Shown here piece after piece: positions 1 to 8,913 of a stretch of 64,000 nt of DNA. This stretch comes from Sulfurimonas sp. GTDB taxonomy: Bacteria; Campylobacterota; Campylobacteria; Campylobacterales; Sulfurimonadaceae. Where the stretch lies: positions 78,978-142,977 of the forward strand of contig PPDH01000028.1 in NCBI GenBank assembly GCA_002899765.1, in the 5' to 3' direction. The notes beneath the pieces are model-generated. The model saw only the letters and a program-made list of their open reading frames with translations, did no database searches and had not been told where the DNA came from. The first letter of the stretch is position 1. The number at the start of each line of letters is the position of its first letter. Both the position numbers and the translations under genes were made by a program.

Positions 1-19
1 TTATAATGAGGAAAAAATA

Positions 20-1633
20 GTGAATCTTTTATCAAAAACCGCTCCGCTGGAGGAGTCCATCGCAAAGATGCAAAAAGTTTTGGAGGATGTCGGCTGCAAA
101 ACTAAAATGTCACAAGAGAAACATCCGCTACAAAGCTGTTACTCCGTTAATCTAAGCTCAGCAGAAGTACCAAAACACATCTACTCAAACGGCAAAGGAA
201 TCTCAAGCGAGGCATCCATGGCAAGCGCTTTGGGCGAATATATCGAGCGGCTTCAGACAAACAACTTTTTTAGCGATTTTTATCTTCCCTCCCGCAAACT
301 CTATCCCGATGAAGCGGTTTTTGAGTTTGGCGGAGATTTTTTAGATGATGAGCTTCTAAATATTTACGACCCTCATGGCGAACTCGGCGATGAGGATTTG
401 GTGGACTACAACAGCGACTACTCAGACAAAATAGTAACTCTGCCTTTTAAAAGATTTTCCGATAACAAAAGCATCTATTTTCCTCTAAATATTCTAAGCA
501 ATCTCTATGTAAGCAACGGTTTGGCGGCAGGCAATACGCCAAAAGAGGCACAAGTTCAAGCGCTCAGCGAGATTTACGAGCGTTACGTAAAACTCCAAAT
601 CATCAAAAACGCTTACGCACTGCCGCAGTTTCCTAAAGAAGTTCTTGCCTCGTTTACAAAAGTATCTGCCGATGTCATGGCGCTAAGAAAGAGGGGCTAT
701 ATCGTAGAGGTTCTTGATGCCTCGCTCGGCGGAGAGTTTCCCGTGACTGCCATCTCTCTTATAAACCCAAAAAATGCAACTCTTTTTGTCTCTTTCGGTG
801 CGCATCCGATTTTGGAAGTCTCCTTGGAGAGAACTATGACGGAGCTTATGCAGGGGCGTGACTTGGATAATCTTGAGAGTTTTGAGACTCCTACTTTTGA
901 CATGAGCATAGTCGCAGACAGCTTCAACTTAGAGTCTCATTTTGTAGATTCAAACGGAAAGCTGGGATTTGGATTTTTAAGCGCAAAAAAGAGCTTTGAA
1001 TTTACGCCATGGAGATATAACGGAAACGGTACTCAGGATGAGTTTGAATTTTTAACAAACATCGCCAAAGAGATGGACAGAGAGATTTACATGAGAGAGT
1101 ACGACTACCTAGGATTTTACTCATGCCAGATTCTTATTCCGAGTATCTCTGAAGTTTATCCCATAGAGGATTTAGTCTATAACAACAAAAACAGCGGTAA
1201 AATCATCCGCGATATGGTTTTAAACTTTAGCAAATATGACCCTGAAGATATTTTGGATGAAGTTGCATCACTTGACAACTCTTTGAGCATGGAGAAATAT
1301 ATCGGCGTTATCTTTGAAAACAACTTTACGATGGCAGAGTTTAAAGCGCAAAACCATCTCCTTCTGGGCGAACTGGAAGAGGCACTTGAACTTTTAGAGT
1401 TTGGAGAAAACTCACTTGGACATGTAGTCGCAGAGCTTATACGCATGCGTGAAGCGAGACTCTCTTTTGAAGAGCACAAAGAGGGGCTTTATGCAGTATT
1501 TACAAAAGCAAAAGTTGAAAAAGCGGTACGGATTTTGGATGCGGAGGAGTTTTTTATAGATGTGGGGTTTCATAACGATTACCATAACATGTTAGCATTA
1601 TATGACAGACTCGAAGTGAAAAAAAAGGGATGA
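20..1633 (+). CDS. ycaO: YcaO-family protein (E. coli YcaO type)
   Basis: YcaO proteins are ATP-dependent enzymes that modify peptide backbones; the E. coli type has been linked to RimO-dependent methylthiolation of ribosomal protein S12, although its reaction is not settled. The 537-residue protein is close to the E. coli length (about 586). The YcaO core fills roughly residues 50-400, with Glu-rich nucleotide/Mg-binding stretches at about 65-77 (ASALGEYIERL) and 176-190 (EAQVQALSEIYERY). The last 100 or so residues are helical, like the TPR-like tail of the E. coli protein. The start is GTG, supported by GAGG at 8-11; a TAG of the upstream frame overlaps it (18-20). The next gene follows after 4 bases, so they are probably co-transcribed. 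No partner precursor peptide is visible, which argues against a RiPP role. Confidence 0.85.
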   Translation: MNLLSKTAPLEESIAKMQKVLEDVGCKTKMSQEKHPLQSCYSVNLSSAEVPKHIYSNGKGISSEASMASALGEYIERLQTNNFFSDFYLPSRKLYPDEAVFEFGGDFLDDELLNIYDPHGELGDEDLVDYNSDYSDKIVTLPFKRFSDNKSIYFPLNILSNLYVSNGLAAGNTPKEAQVQALSEIYERYVKLQIIKNAYALPQFPKEVLASFTKVSADVMALRKRGYIVEVLDASLGGEFPVTAISLINPKNATLFVSFGAHPILEVSLERTMTELMQGRDLDNLESFETPTFDMSIVADSFNLESHFVDSNGKLGFGFLSAKKSFEFTPWRYNGNGTQDEFEFLTNIAKEMDREIYMREYDYLGFYSCQILIPSISEVYPIEDLVYNNKNSGKIIRDMVLNFSKYDPEDILDEVASLDNSLSMEKYIGVIFENNFTMAEFKAQNHLLLGELEEALELLEFGENSLGHVVAELIRMREARLSFEEHKEGLYAVFTKAKVEKAVRILDAEEFFIDVGFHNDYHNMLALYDRLEVKKKG

Positions 1634-1637
1634 ATAC

Positions 1638-2060
1638 ATGAGTTATGAAGAGTGGTTTGAACAGCATGCCTCAAAACATAAAAAGATAGTAGATAAGCTT
1701 TTAGAGCGCGGTTTAAGCGAAGATGAGATTATAGAGTATTTTGATTTTGAAAATATGGTAAAAGAGGAGAATGATTTCTGCCCGCTCTACAAAGAGAGTA
1801 AAAAGTGTCATGACATCAAAAAGCTAAACTGCTACCTCTGCGGATGCCCTAACTTTAGATTTAACGATGAAGGGCTTGGAGAATACAACGGCGTAAAAAT
1901 ACTAAGCCGTTGCGACATCAACAACGGCTCAAAACTCGCAGGCGGAGGAGCCATCCATCAAGAGTGTTCAAAATGCACAGTACCCCATCACAGAGCATAC
2001 GTAAAAAAGAAGTTTGATTTGGATTGGAAAAAAATCATGAAAGAGTCTAAAGCAGAGTAA
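1638..2060 (+). CDS. Cysteine-rich small-domain protein
   Basis: A 140-residue soluble protein whose centre carries clustered cysteines: FCPLY, KKCHD, LNCYLCGCPNF, SRCD, QECSKCTVPHH. This matches the 'cysteine-rich small domain' family often found near cobalamin genes; a Zn or Fe-S site is likely but not proven. The N-terminal 40 residues form an acidic helix pair. It starts 4 bases after the YcaO stop and probably shares its mRNA. The cob genes lie about 5 kb downstream, in line with the family's usual neighbourhood. Its stop codon sits in the loop of a terminator hairpin. The biochemical function is not known. Confidence 0.7.
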   Translation: MSYEEWFEQHASKHKKIVDKLLERGLSEDEIIEYFDFENMVKEENDFCPLYKESKKCHDIKKLNCYLCGCPNFRFNDEGLGEYNGVKILSRCDINNGSKLAGGGAIHQECSKCTVPHHRAYVKKKFDLDWKKIMKESKAE

Positions 2061-2078
2061 CCTCTGCTTAGATTTTTA
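2050..2078. terminator. Bidirectional intrinsic terminator between convergent genes
   Basis: An 8-bp perfect stem (2050-2057 with 2062-2069, core agcagag/ctctgct) closes a TAAC loop that is itself the stop codon of the upstream gene. It is followed by a T-rich run on the plus strand. It separates the Cys-rich gene from the chemoreceptor gene, which ends at 2081 on the other strand. Confidence 0.6.
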
Positions 2079-2080
2079 TT

Positions 2081-3196
2081 TTATTTGTGTCTGCTATTTA
2101 TCTCTTCTTTTAGCATTGCATCTAAAATCTCCATAACCGTATGACTTGCTTTTTCTGCATCTCTAAAATAAGTCATTACGTTTTTAGCCTCTTTTGTGCA
2201 TGTATTTTGCGCCACACAATCGACCGCTTTTTTGATGTTGTCATGTACAAGCGCATGCGGCGCATCAAGTTTTGCATAACTAGGAGTTTTGCTAAATTTT
2301 TCTTGACCGATTCCACTCTCATACCACATGCCCAAACGACACTCTTTATGAGAAGCAAATTTCGTATGTGCTTCTCCTTTAAAGACTGTTTTATAGCCGT
2401 TTGCTTTAAATAGAAGATGGTCTAGTTTAACTAAAACCATAAATATCTCATTTGTTACATCTTGATTGCTCTGCGCAATTTCTACGGAACTATCACGCAG
2501 AGAACTTATCTTATACTGCAAAGACCCTATCTGCTCGTTTGAACTCGTTGAGAGCTCCTCCATGGATTGAGAGTGTGCATGTACCTCTTGCGTATTTTGC
2601 TTGAGGCTTTGCACGGTTATCTCGACTTCGCTTGTAGCTTTTTGTGTTCTCTCTGCAAGTTTACGAACCTCATCGGCGACAACCGCAAATCCCCTTCCAT
2701 GCTCGCCGGCACGTGCTGCTTCTATGGCAGCATTGAGTGCCAACAAGTTTGTTTGATCACTTATATCTTTGATAAGATTGATAACCGCTGAGATATTTTC
2801 AACATTTGTATTAAGAGTGTTGACCTGATCGTAAGTGCTTGTAATGTGTTCGAGCAAAGAGTGCATGGTCTGCATAAGAGAGTTTGCATCCAAAAGTGAA
2901 TCATCTGCCTTTTGTGCATTGCTATGACTTCTCTTGTCTACCTCTTCAAGAGCCTTTAGATTTTGCGTCAGTCCATCTTGAAGATGGTGCATATCACTCG
3001 CACATGCCTCCGTTAAACCTTCGGTCAATGCTTTTATGAGATCATTCATAATCTGCTGATCGTTATTTTGAGTTGCTTTTTTTTCAAGCTCCTCTACTTT
3101 TCTTTTGGTTTCTTGCAGCTCTTTTTCGAGTCTTTGTATCTCTTTGTCTTTTGCATCGAGCTCTGCTTTATCTTTCTCATTTTTTCCAAAAAACAT
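2081..3196 (-). CDS. Soluble methyl-accepting chemotaxis protein with CZB domain (TlpD-like)
   Basis: A cytoplasmic chemoreceptor: no transmembrane segment is present. The N-terminal 50 residues are a charged coiled coil. The signalling hairpin is at about 140-190 and contains the conserved tip [20 protein letters not shown] followed by [15 protein letters not shown], which contacts CheA/CheW. The C-terminal CZB zinc-binding domain (about 255-345) shows the His of DHLLFK, the ECRLGMWY motif with its zinc-ligand Cys, and the His pair in HALVHDNI. The same architecture is found in Helicobacter pylori TlpD, which responds to oxidants such as HOCl; a similar role here is inferred. It is monocistronic and convergent with the Cys-rich gene. 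Confidence 0.9.
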   Translation of the reverse strand: MFFGKNEKDKAELDAKDKEIQRLEKELQETKRKVEELEKKATQNNDQQIMNDLIKALTEGLTEACASDMHHLQDGLTQNLKALEEVDKRSHSNAQKADDSLLDANSLMQTMHSLLEHITSTYDQVNTLNTNVENISAVINLIKDISDQTNLLALNAAIEAARAGEHGRGFAVVADEVRKLAERTQKATSEVEITVQSLKQNTQEVHAHSQSMEELSTSSNEQIGSLQYKISSLRDSSVEIAQSNQDVTNEIFMVLVKLDHLLFKANGYKTVFKGEAHTKFASHKECRLGMWYESGIGQEKFSKTPSYAKLDAPHALVHDNIKKAVDCVAQNTCTKEAKNVMTYFRDAEKASHTVMEILDAMLKEEINSRHK

Positions 3197-3341
3197 TCTA
3201 ACCCCTTAGCATTTTTTTATAATTAAAAATAATATCTTTCTTTTATTGAATAGCATATTAAAGTATATAATAATATTTTTTACCATCTTTACTTTTACCT
3301 AAAGTAACCATCTTGTAATAAATATTTCCTACTATTTTGGC

Positions 3342-4724
3342 ATGAAAAAAGATAAAGTTTATGTCATAGACACCAACATTATTTTGCAAAATCTGCAAAA
3401 TATAGAGACCTTAAGCGATAATGGTTCTAACATAGTCGTAATACCCGAGACGGTACTGCTTGAACTTGAAGATAAAAAGAAACTCACAAACGAACTTGGT
3501 TACTACTCAAGAGAATTTGCCAGATTTTTAGCCTCCACCAAAATCAAAGAGATAGATTATAAAAAAAATTATAAGGTTGTAAAACTCTACAAAGGCGACG
3601 TAGTCATCCATATCATCTCAAAAGAGAGCTACGATACGCAAATAGAACAGCACCACATCTCCGAGAGCAACGACAAAAGGATTATAGAAGTTGCCGAAGT
3701 TGCAAAAGAGTACTACAAAGGGCAAAAAGTCATCTTTATCTCTATCGACATCTATGCAAGAACATTTGCGCTCTTTAAAAATATCAAGACACAAACACTC
3801 AATGACGACAAAAGCGAAGTTCCCGACTTCTCTTTTGTAAAAAGCACGCCGCTTGAGTCTATATACTTTAACAACTTAAATCTTCAAAATATTAAAGAGA
3901 TAGACAGTGAATACAAACCGGAGAATTTTTGCTATACATTTGAGTCGAGTGACGGAAACAGCGCGTACGGCATTGTGGCAAATGGGCGCGTGATGATTAT
4001 GGAGGAGAGCGATTTTAATCCTCTTGCCGTAAAACCTGCAAACCTGAAGCAGAAATTTTTTGTCAAAGCCATCATTGAAAATGTTTATAACCTGCTTGTA
4101 ATTGATGCCAAAGCAGGAAGCGGAAAAACGCTTATGTCTTTTGTGGCAGCGATGAGGCTTATGGATAAAGGACTTTACGACAAAATAGTCTATGTGCGAA
4201 ACTCCATAGAATCTATCGACAGAGGAGCAGAAGTTGGTTTTTTATCAGGCAATGACGAAAAGTTCCGCATCTACAATATGGCACTGAGCGATACCATAGA
4301 ATTTATAGCCAAAAAAAGACTCAAAAAGGGAGTAAATGCCGAAAATACCGAGTCCATCCGCTCTAAAACAGAAGAGCTTATCGCAAAGTATGACATCCAG
4401 ACACTCTGGCCGGGAGAAGCAAGAGGACGCACACTTAGTGAAGCTATCGTTATAATGGATGAGTGGCAAAACAGTAGCGAAAAGACGACACAGCTTATCC
4501 TCTCACGACTTGATGAGAGCTGCATGGCAATCGTTATCGGCTCAAACAGACAGATAGACAACCTTTATCTCAACAAGTACAACAACGGTCTGACAACGCT
4601 TTTAAAACAGACAAGAACAATTCACCCGGAGCTGGGTATGTTTGCCATAGAGCTTGAAAAAGCGGTGCGCGGAAAGTTTGCGGAGTTTAGCGAACGCGTT
4701 TTTGAAAAGACTCATGACAAATAG
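3342..4724 (+). CDS. phoH: PIN-domain PhoH-family ATPase
   Basis: A two-domain protein of 460 residues. The N-terminal PIN nuclease-like domain (about 5-140) has the acidic pattern VIDTNIIL, ELEDKKK and FISIDI. The C-terminal PhoH ATPase (about 235-455) has the Walker A motif DAKAGSGKT and the Walker B-like VIMDEWQN. PIN-PhoH proteins are thought to act on RNA as helicase/nuclease and are tied to toxin-antitoxin biology and phosphate or stress responses. Length is normal for PhoH2-type proteins. The HD-domain gene starts 11 bases before this stop, suggesting translational coupling. The AT-rich upstream region (3197-3341) is shared with the divergent chemoreceptor. Confidence 0.88.
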   Translation: MKKDKVYVIDTNIILQNLQNIETLSDNGSNIVVIPETVLLELEDKKKLTNELGYYSREFARFLASTKIKEIDYKKNYKVVKLYKGDVVIHIISKESYDTQIEQHHISESNDKRIIEVAEVAKEYYKGQKVIFISIDIYARTFALFKNIKTQTLNDDKSEVPDFSFVKSTPLESIYFNNLNLQNIKEIDSEYKPENFCYTFESSDGNSAYGIVANGRVMIMEESDFNPLAVKPANLKQKFFVKAIIENVYNLLVIDAKAGSGKTLMSFVAAMRLMDKGLYDKIVYVRNSIESIDRGAEVGFLSGNDEKFRIYNMALSDTIEFIAKKRLKKGVNAENTESIRSKTEELIAKYDIQTLWPGEARGRTLSEAIVIMDEWQNSSEKTTQLILSRLDESCMAIVIGSNRQIDNLYLNKYNNGLTTLLKQTRTIHPELGMFAIELEKAVRGKFAEFSERVFEKTHDK

Positions 4725-6393
4725 ATTTATCAACGATACGATTTACAGTCACATAGAGTATACAAAGCTTGAAGGCAAAATCCTTCAAACCAAGATACTC
4801 AGCCGCCTGCAGTTTATCACTCAAAATGCGCTTGCCTACTTTGCTTTTCCCTCCATCAATACTAAAAGATATATACATAGTTTGGGAACAATGCACCTTG
4901 CTTCTCACATGTACAAAATCGCTCTCTTAAATGCAAAAAGTGACATTCGTTCACTCTTTTTTAAAGATCTCTACAAAGCGATTATAAAGATTGAATCCTT
5001 CCTCTCATTAGAAAATAAGATAAAAAAATGCTCCCTCTTTGAAGACGATACGCTCTACCAGTTTCTCATCCCGCTAAAAAACTCAAAAGAGAAGTATGCC
5101 TATCTTATCTCTCTTCAAGCGCTGCGCCTTGCAGCTCTTTTACATGACGCGGGGCATCTGCCTTTTTCACATCAAAGCGAATACGCGATGCAGAGCCTTT
5201 ATGAGAAGCTCTCTCTTTTAAAAGAGTTAAACAAGGAAGAACAAAGATTTCTTGCCTTTTATGAGAAACTGACAGATGAAAACTCTAATGTTCTTCATGA
5301 GGCGATGGGCGTGGAGTTTGCAAAAATGCTTCTTACCTATGAGTTGCTTCAAGATTTTGCCGCTAAGAATGACAGAGAGTACATCTCGCTTATCTACAAA
5401 ATAGTTGATTATATCCTTCAAGATACTAAATTTGGCGGATTTGATTTTAGCGTGTTGCACTCTTTTATTGATGCAACCGTAGATGCCGACAGGCTTGACT
5501 ACATAAACCGTGATATGCTTGCAAGCGGCTATATCGGCGGAGCGGTTGACCTGTTGCGCATAGCAAAACAGAGCGTTTTATGCCTTAGGGATGCAGAGTT
5601 TAAAGTTAGTTTTTTTGAGGGCGCCATTTTAGATATAGAACATATGCTTGAGATGCGTTTTAACCTCTACAAAAAAGTAATTTTTAATCATGAGATAGCA
5701 AAAAAAGATGCCATGCTTGAAAACCTTATCCTTTATCTCACCGCAGAACACTTTCTTAAACAGACGAGCTCAAAGCGAAATGACATCTCTATGCTATGGA
5801 GTTTTTTAGATGCTGCGTCCAACCAAAAAAGGCTCGATACAATCAGTATGCTTGATGAGAACTGGCTTATTTCACTCTTTAAAGAGGAGTATTTCATGCT
5901 TAGATACTCTAAAGTAAAAGAGACGCAAAAGATGCTTATGATTTTTGAAGAGGTGCTATTTGGCAAAAAGTATTTCCACTCTCTTTGGAAAAATCTTAAT
6001 GATTTTTATGATGTTTTGGGCTTTAGCATTACGCAAAAGTATCAGTTTCGCGAAAGTTTCGGTTATATCAGCAAAGCAAGACTATTTATCTTAAAAAGTT
6101 CGCTTCAAAATTTTGTTACATTTTATGAAAAGAGCAGTCACAACCTCTTTTTCTCTTACCAAATCGTCTCTTTTAACCTCGGTATCTCAAAAGATTTTTC
6201 GCTCTCTAACGGCAAAAATCTAATTCCCATAGATGAAGTCTCAACGCTTAGAAAAAGACTAAAAAAGTCGATGTTAAACACCGTTCCGTTTTTTATCTAC
6301 TGCAACAAAGAAGAGCTTACACCTCAGATGATAGAGAGCCTAAGAGAGATTTTGATATCGGTTTTTGAAAAAAATATAGAGTGGAAAACATAA
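4714..6393 (+). CDS. HD-domain phosphohydrolase (COG1078/YdhJ-like)
   Basis: Belongs to the dGTPase-like HD superfamily. Metal-site motifs in order: a His in KRYIHSLGTMHLA, the HD pair in LRLAALLHDAGHLPFSH, and the Asp in VDADRLDYINRDM, which is diagnostic of COG1078. The product is about 559 residues, somewhat longer than usual because of a helical C-terminal extension. An in-frame upstream ATG at 4654 lies deep inside phoH; the ATG at 4714 is preferred because it gives the short overlap typical here and is preceded by the purine run GAAAAGA at 4704-4710. The substrate is unknown; nucleotide or dNTP hydrolysis is typical of the family. Confidence 0.82.
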   Translation: MTNRFINDTIYSHIEYTKLEGKILQTKILSRLQFITQNALAYFAFPSINTKRYIHSLGTMHLASHMYKIALLNAKSDIRSLFFKDLYKAIIKIESFLSLENKIKKCSLFEDDTLYQFLIPLKNSKEKYAYLISLQALRLAALLHDAGHLPFSHQSEYAMQSLYEKLSLLKELNKEEQRFLAFYEKLTDENSNVLHEAMGVEFAKMLLTYELLQDFAAKNDREYISLIYKIVDYILQDTKFGGFDFSVLHSFIDATVDADRLDYINRDMLASGYIGGAVDLLRIAKQSVLCLRDAEFKVSFFEGAILDIEHMLEMRFNLYKKVIFNHEIAKKDAMLENLILYLTAEHFLKQTSSKRNDISMLWSFLDAASNQKRLDTISMLDENWLISLFKEEYFMLRYSKVKETQKMLMIFEEVLFGKKYFHSLWKNLNDFYDVLGFSITQKYQFRESFGYISKARLFILKSSLQNFVTFYEKSSHNLFFSYQIVSFNLGISKDFSLSNGKNLIPIDEVSTLRKRLKKSMLNTVPFFIYCNKEELTPQMIESLREILISVFEKNIEWKT

Positions 6394-6415
6394 AGGCTAA
6401 AAAGTTAAATCGAAG

Positions 6416-6452
6416 CTTCTAGTTCCCATCAAGAGATTGCGCGAACTAGAAG
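6416..6452. other. Hairpin-forming inverted repeat
   Basis: A perfect 10-bp stem (cttctagttc at 6416-6425, gaactagaag at 6443-6452) around a 17-base loop, placed between two convergent genes. There is no clean T-run on either strand, so a terminator role is plausible but not certain. Confidence 0.4.
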
Positions 6453-6474
6453 GTATTAAAACAACTGCCCTATT

Positions 6475-6765
6475 TTACTTTTTAAACTGAGCTGCGGCAT
6501 CTTTTAGAGCTTTGCTTAGAATTACCCACGCACTCTCCACATCTTCTTTGAAATGTTCCCACTTCTCTTCACCTGCCTCATCAAGTTTTTTCAGTTTTGC
6601 TTTTGTAACCTCAAACTTATCCTCAAGTTCTTCAACCCGTTCAATATATTTTATATGAGCGTTAGCAGCATATACTTTACTTTTTGCTTTAAACTCTTCT
6701 ATTTTGGCTTGAACCAAATTCAACTCTGCTTCTATCTTTTGTTTATAGGCATCTTTCATACTCAT
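6475..6765 (-). CDS. Small coiled-coil protein, function unknown
   Basis: 96 residues, almost entirely charged helix with heptad-like spacing (KIEAELNLVQAKIEEF, RVEELEDKFEVTKAKLKKL). There is no signal peptide, membrane segment or cysteine. A good ribosome site (AGGAGGTAA read on the minus strand, about 6770-6779) precedes the ATG, pointing to strong expression. It resembles the short coiled-coil stress-type proteins annotated in many bacteria, but no catalytic motif is seen and no function can be given. It stands alone between the HD gene and cobQ, transcribed away from cobQ. Confidence 0.7.
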   Translation of the reverse strand: MSMKDAYKQKIEAELNLVQAKIEEFKAKSKVYAANAHIKYIERVEELEDKFEVTKAKLKKLDEAGEEKWEHFKEDVESAWVILSKALKDAAAQFKK

Positions 6766-6947
6766 AACATGTTACCTCCTGCTTTAAACAATTAACCGAT
6801 ATGCAAGCCATACCCACAACTCTGCCGATTTACCCTATTTTATTGCAACTAATCTTAATTTAGAGTAACGTTAATTTCTTATCTATAAACTCAATATCAT
6901 GAAATATTATTTTAGATAAAATAAAAAAAATTATAAAAAGTCCTTGA

Positions 6948-8345
6948 ATGAACTCACTTAGTATATTCGGTACAAGCAGCGATGCTGGCAAATCAACTCT
7001 TAGTTTTGCACTTACTTATCTTTTGCACCATCGCGGCATCAGCGTCGCTCCGTTTAAAGCACAAAATGTCTCTAACAACTCACATGTAACGGATGAGGGC
7101 GGCGAAATAGCCATTCCTCAATACTTTGCAGCAGAAGCTATCGGACTTAAAACTACTACAAACATGAACCCTGTTTTGCTAAAGTCGGGTTCAAAAAACA
7201 GCGCGCATCTTATCATCAACGGCAAAAGCGTGGGGGAGAAGGATGTACATGCGTATTACCGTGACATAAAAACACTCCAGCCCATCGTAAAAGAGGCATT
7301 TTTAAAACTCAAAGAAGAGTATGATGTTGTTATAGCCGAGGGAGCGGGAAGCCCTGTTGAGCTAAATCTTATGGATAAAGATCTCTCAAATATCTACGTG
7401 GCAAGTGAATTTAATACAAAGATTATCTTAGTTGCAGACATTGAGCGCGGTGGAGTTTTTGCCTCCATCTACGGTGTTTACAGACTGCTGCCAAAAAAAC
7501 TGCGTGAGAATGTCATAGGCGTAATCGTCAATAAATTTCGAGGCGACATAACTCTTTTTGATGAGGGCAGAGCCATTATAGAGAAGAAGTTCGGCATCAA
7601 AGTTTTGGGTGTCGTGCCTTACAAACCATTCAATCTAGGCTTTGAAGACAGCCAGTCTATGATGAACTATGTTCAAGAGAGCAAAAATGCAAAGATAAAA
7701 GTGGGAGTGATAAAGCTTCCGCACATCAGCAACTTTACCGACTTTGAGCCCCTTATAGCCGACAAAGAGATAGAACTCTCCTTTGTCTCAAATCCCGCTC
7801 AAACCTCTACATGTGACTTGATTGTTCTTCCGGGAAGCAAAAGAGTAGTGGAAGATTTAGCATGGTTAAGAGAGCGCGGATTTGAGGAGATTTTAACTTC
7901 AAAAAAACAAACGGTAGTCGCTATCTGCGGCGGCTACGAGATGATGTTTAAACAAATACTAGACCCAGACGGAGTCGAGTCTGAACTTCAAGAAGTAAAA
8001 GGTTTTGGACGCATAAAAGGCGAGATAGTATTTGCGAAAGAGAAGATAGTCAAAAAAGGGTGCTACCATCTTTTCGGCTCTATGATTTGCGGATATGAGA
8101 TACATAACGGTGTTGCTAAAAAAAGAGTCATGAAAAAGAAAAATCTCTATGCAACCTTTGTTCACGGCATCTTTGAGAGCGATGAATTTAGATATAAATT
8201 ATTCTCAAAGATTGACGAAAACTATGCAGGTTACAACTTCAAAGAGTACAAAGCAAAAGCCATAAAAGAGTTTGCCGAACATGTAGAGCAGCATGTAGAT
8301 GTTGATTTTATAATAAAAGAGCTGGCTGCGAAAAATTTACTTTAA
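6948..8345 (+). CDS. cobQ: Cobyric acid synthase CobQ/CbiP
   Basis: Glutamine-dependent amidation of four carboxylates of adenosylcobyrinic acid diamide in cobalamin synthesis. The N-terminal synthetase domain carries the P-loop-like GTSSDAGKSTL (residues 8-18), then FKAQNVSNNSHVT and the EGAGSPVELNL motif. The C-terminal class I glutamine amidotransferase-like domain shows VVAICGGYEMM, with the nucleophile Cys in place, and the later FVHGIFES His. The length of 465 residues is somewhat shorter than many CobQ proteins, mainly in the C-terminal domain. The other cob genes follow after an interval holding a small secreted-peptide gene. No cobalamin riboswitch could be recognised upstream. Confidence 0.92.
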   Translation: MNSLSIFGTSSDAGKSTLSFALTYLLHHRGISVAPFKAQNVSNNSHVTDEGGEIAIPQYFAAEAIGLKTTTNMNPVLLKSGSKNSAHLIINGKSVGEKDVHAYYRDIKTLQPIVKEAFLKLKEEYDVVIAEGAGSPVELNLMDKDLSNIYVASEFNTKIILVADIERGGVFASIYGVYRLLPKKLRENVIGVIVNKFRGDITLFDEGRAIIEKKFGIKVLGVVPYKPFNLGFEDSQSMMNYVQESKNAKIKVGVIKLPHISNFTDFEPLIADKEIELSFVSNPAQTSTCDLIVLPGSKRVVEDLAWLRERGFEEILTSKKQTVVAICGGYEMMFKQILDPDGVESELQEVKGFGRIKGEIVFAKEKIVKKGCYHLFGSMICGYEIHNGVAKKRVMKKKNLYATFVHGIFESDEFRYKLFSKIDENYAGYNFKEYKAKAIKEFAEHVEQHVDVDFIIKELAAKNLL

Positions 8346-8408
8346 AGTTATGAGATTGCTAATATTTGGCACTCTTTTTTACAAACCGTGAAAAAACTCA
8401 CGCTCTTT

Positions 8409-8495
8409 GGAACCGATGGCTTGCCTTCGGCATGAGAGTGCTTATAAGCCACTGCTTTTAAAGTTTCTCTTTAGCGAAGGCAAGCCATCGCTTCC
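8409..8495. repeat. Long imperfect inverted repeat downstream of cobQ
   Basis: Arms of 21 bases (8409-8429 and 8475-8495) match at 20 of 21 positions; the 16-base core cgatggcttgccttcg pairs perfectly with 8475-8490. The 45-base spacer contains no gene. The 319-base gap between cobQ and the 44-residue peptide gene holds only this structure and AT-rich sequence. It may be a palindromic dispersed element, an mRNA 3' stabiliser or a cobQ terminator without a T-run. Confidence 0.7.
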
Positions 8496-8664
8496 TAAAA
8501 AACAGTTAAAAATTTCAGCTCTTGAAGTTCTTTTGTAAACCTAAACCCAACCTTAAAAACCAAACCTACATGTAAATCCATAAAAAGCTTAAAAGCTAAA
8601 TCAGATAAAATTACTCTGATTTAAAAATACTAGAGGGTAAAGCTCTCTTACCAAAGGATAAAAA

Positions 8665-8799
8665 ATGAAAACATTGATTTTACTAATCGGATTAACACTA
8701 GGTGCTCTTCAAGCTGACAACATCGTAACTTACGATACAAACAACGGAAATAGCACTGAGGGTATTAAAACCAATCACCCAAATCAAGACCTTTACTAA
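8665..8799 (+). CDS. 44-residue secreted peptide in the cobalamin cluster
   Basis: A short gene with a clear ribosome site (AAAGGA at 8653-8658) and an ATG. The product begins with a Sec-type signal peptide, MKTLILLIGLTLGALQA, with a probable cut after LQA. This leaves a mature peptide of about 27 polar residues rich in Asn, Asp and Thr and ending NQDLY. It lacks cysteine or a lipobox. A strong intrinsic terminator follows the stop by 8 bases, so it looks like a self-contained transcription unit placed between cobQ and cobU. I do not recognise a family. The ribosome site, signal peptide and terminator together make it much more likely to be real than chance. Confidence 0.65.
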   Translation: MKTLILLIGLTLGALQADNIVTYDTNNGNSTEGIKTNHPNQDLY

Positions 8800-8807
8800 G
8801 TCTTAAT

Positions 8808-8836
8808 CTCCATCCACTTTTGGATGGAGTTTTTTC
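8808..8836 (+). terminator. Strong intrinsic terminator
   Basis: A perfect 9-bp stem (ctccatcca 8808-8816, tggatggag 8821-8829) with a 4-base loop, followed by six T residues. It sits just after the 44-residue peptide gene. Confidence 0.9.
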
Positions 8837-8913
8837 ACACTCTTCTTCTCTTCTTTAAACACAAATCTCTTTATAAAACCCCACTTTTTCATTTCATTAG
8901 ATAAAATTTCAAG

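Noticed and set aside
1-19. End of an upstream gene at the window edge
   Set aside because: Only a possible TAG at 18-20 is visible; too short to assign.
8440-8470. GCCACTG near the cobalamin cluster, as in the cobalamin riboswitch
   Set aside because: No B12 box or matching paired elements around it, and it lies after cobQ within the spacer of an inverted repeat, not upstream of a cob gene.
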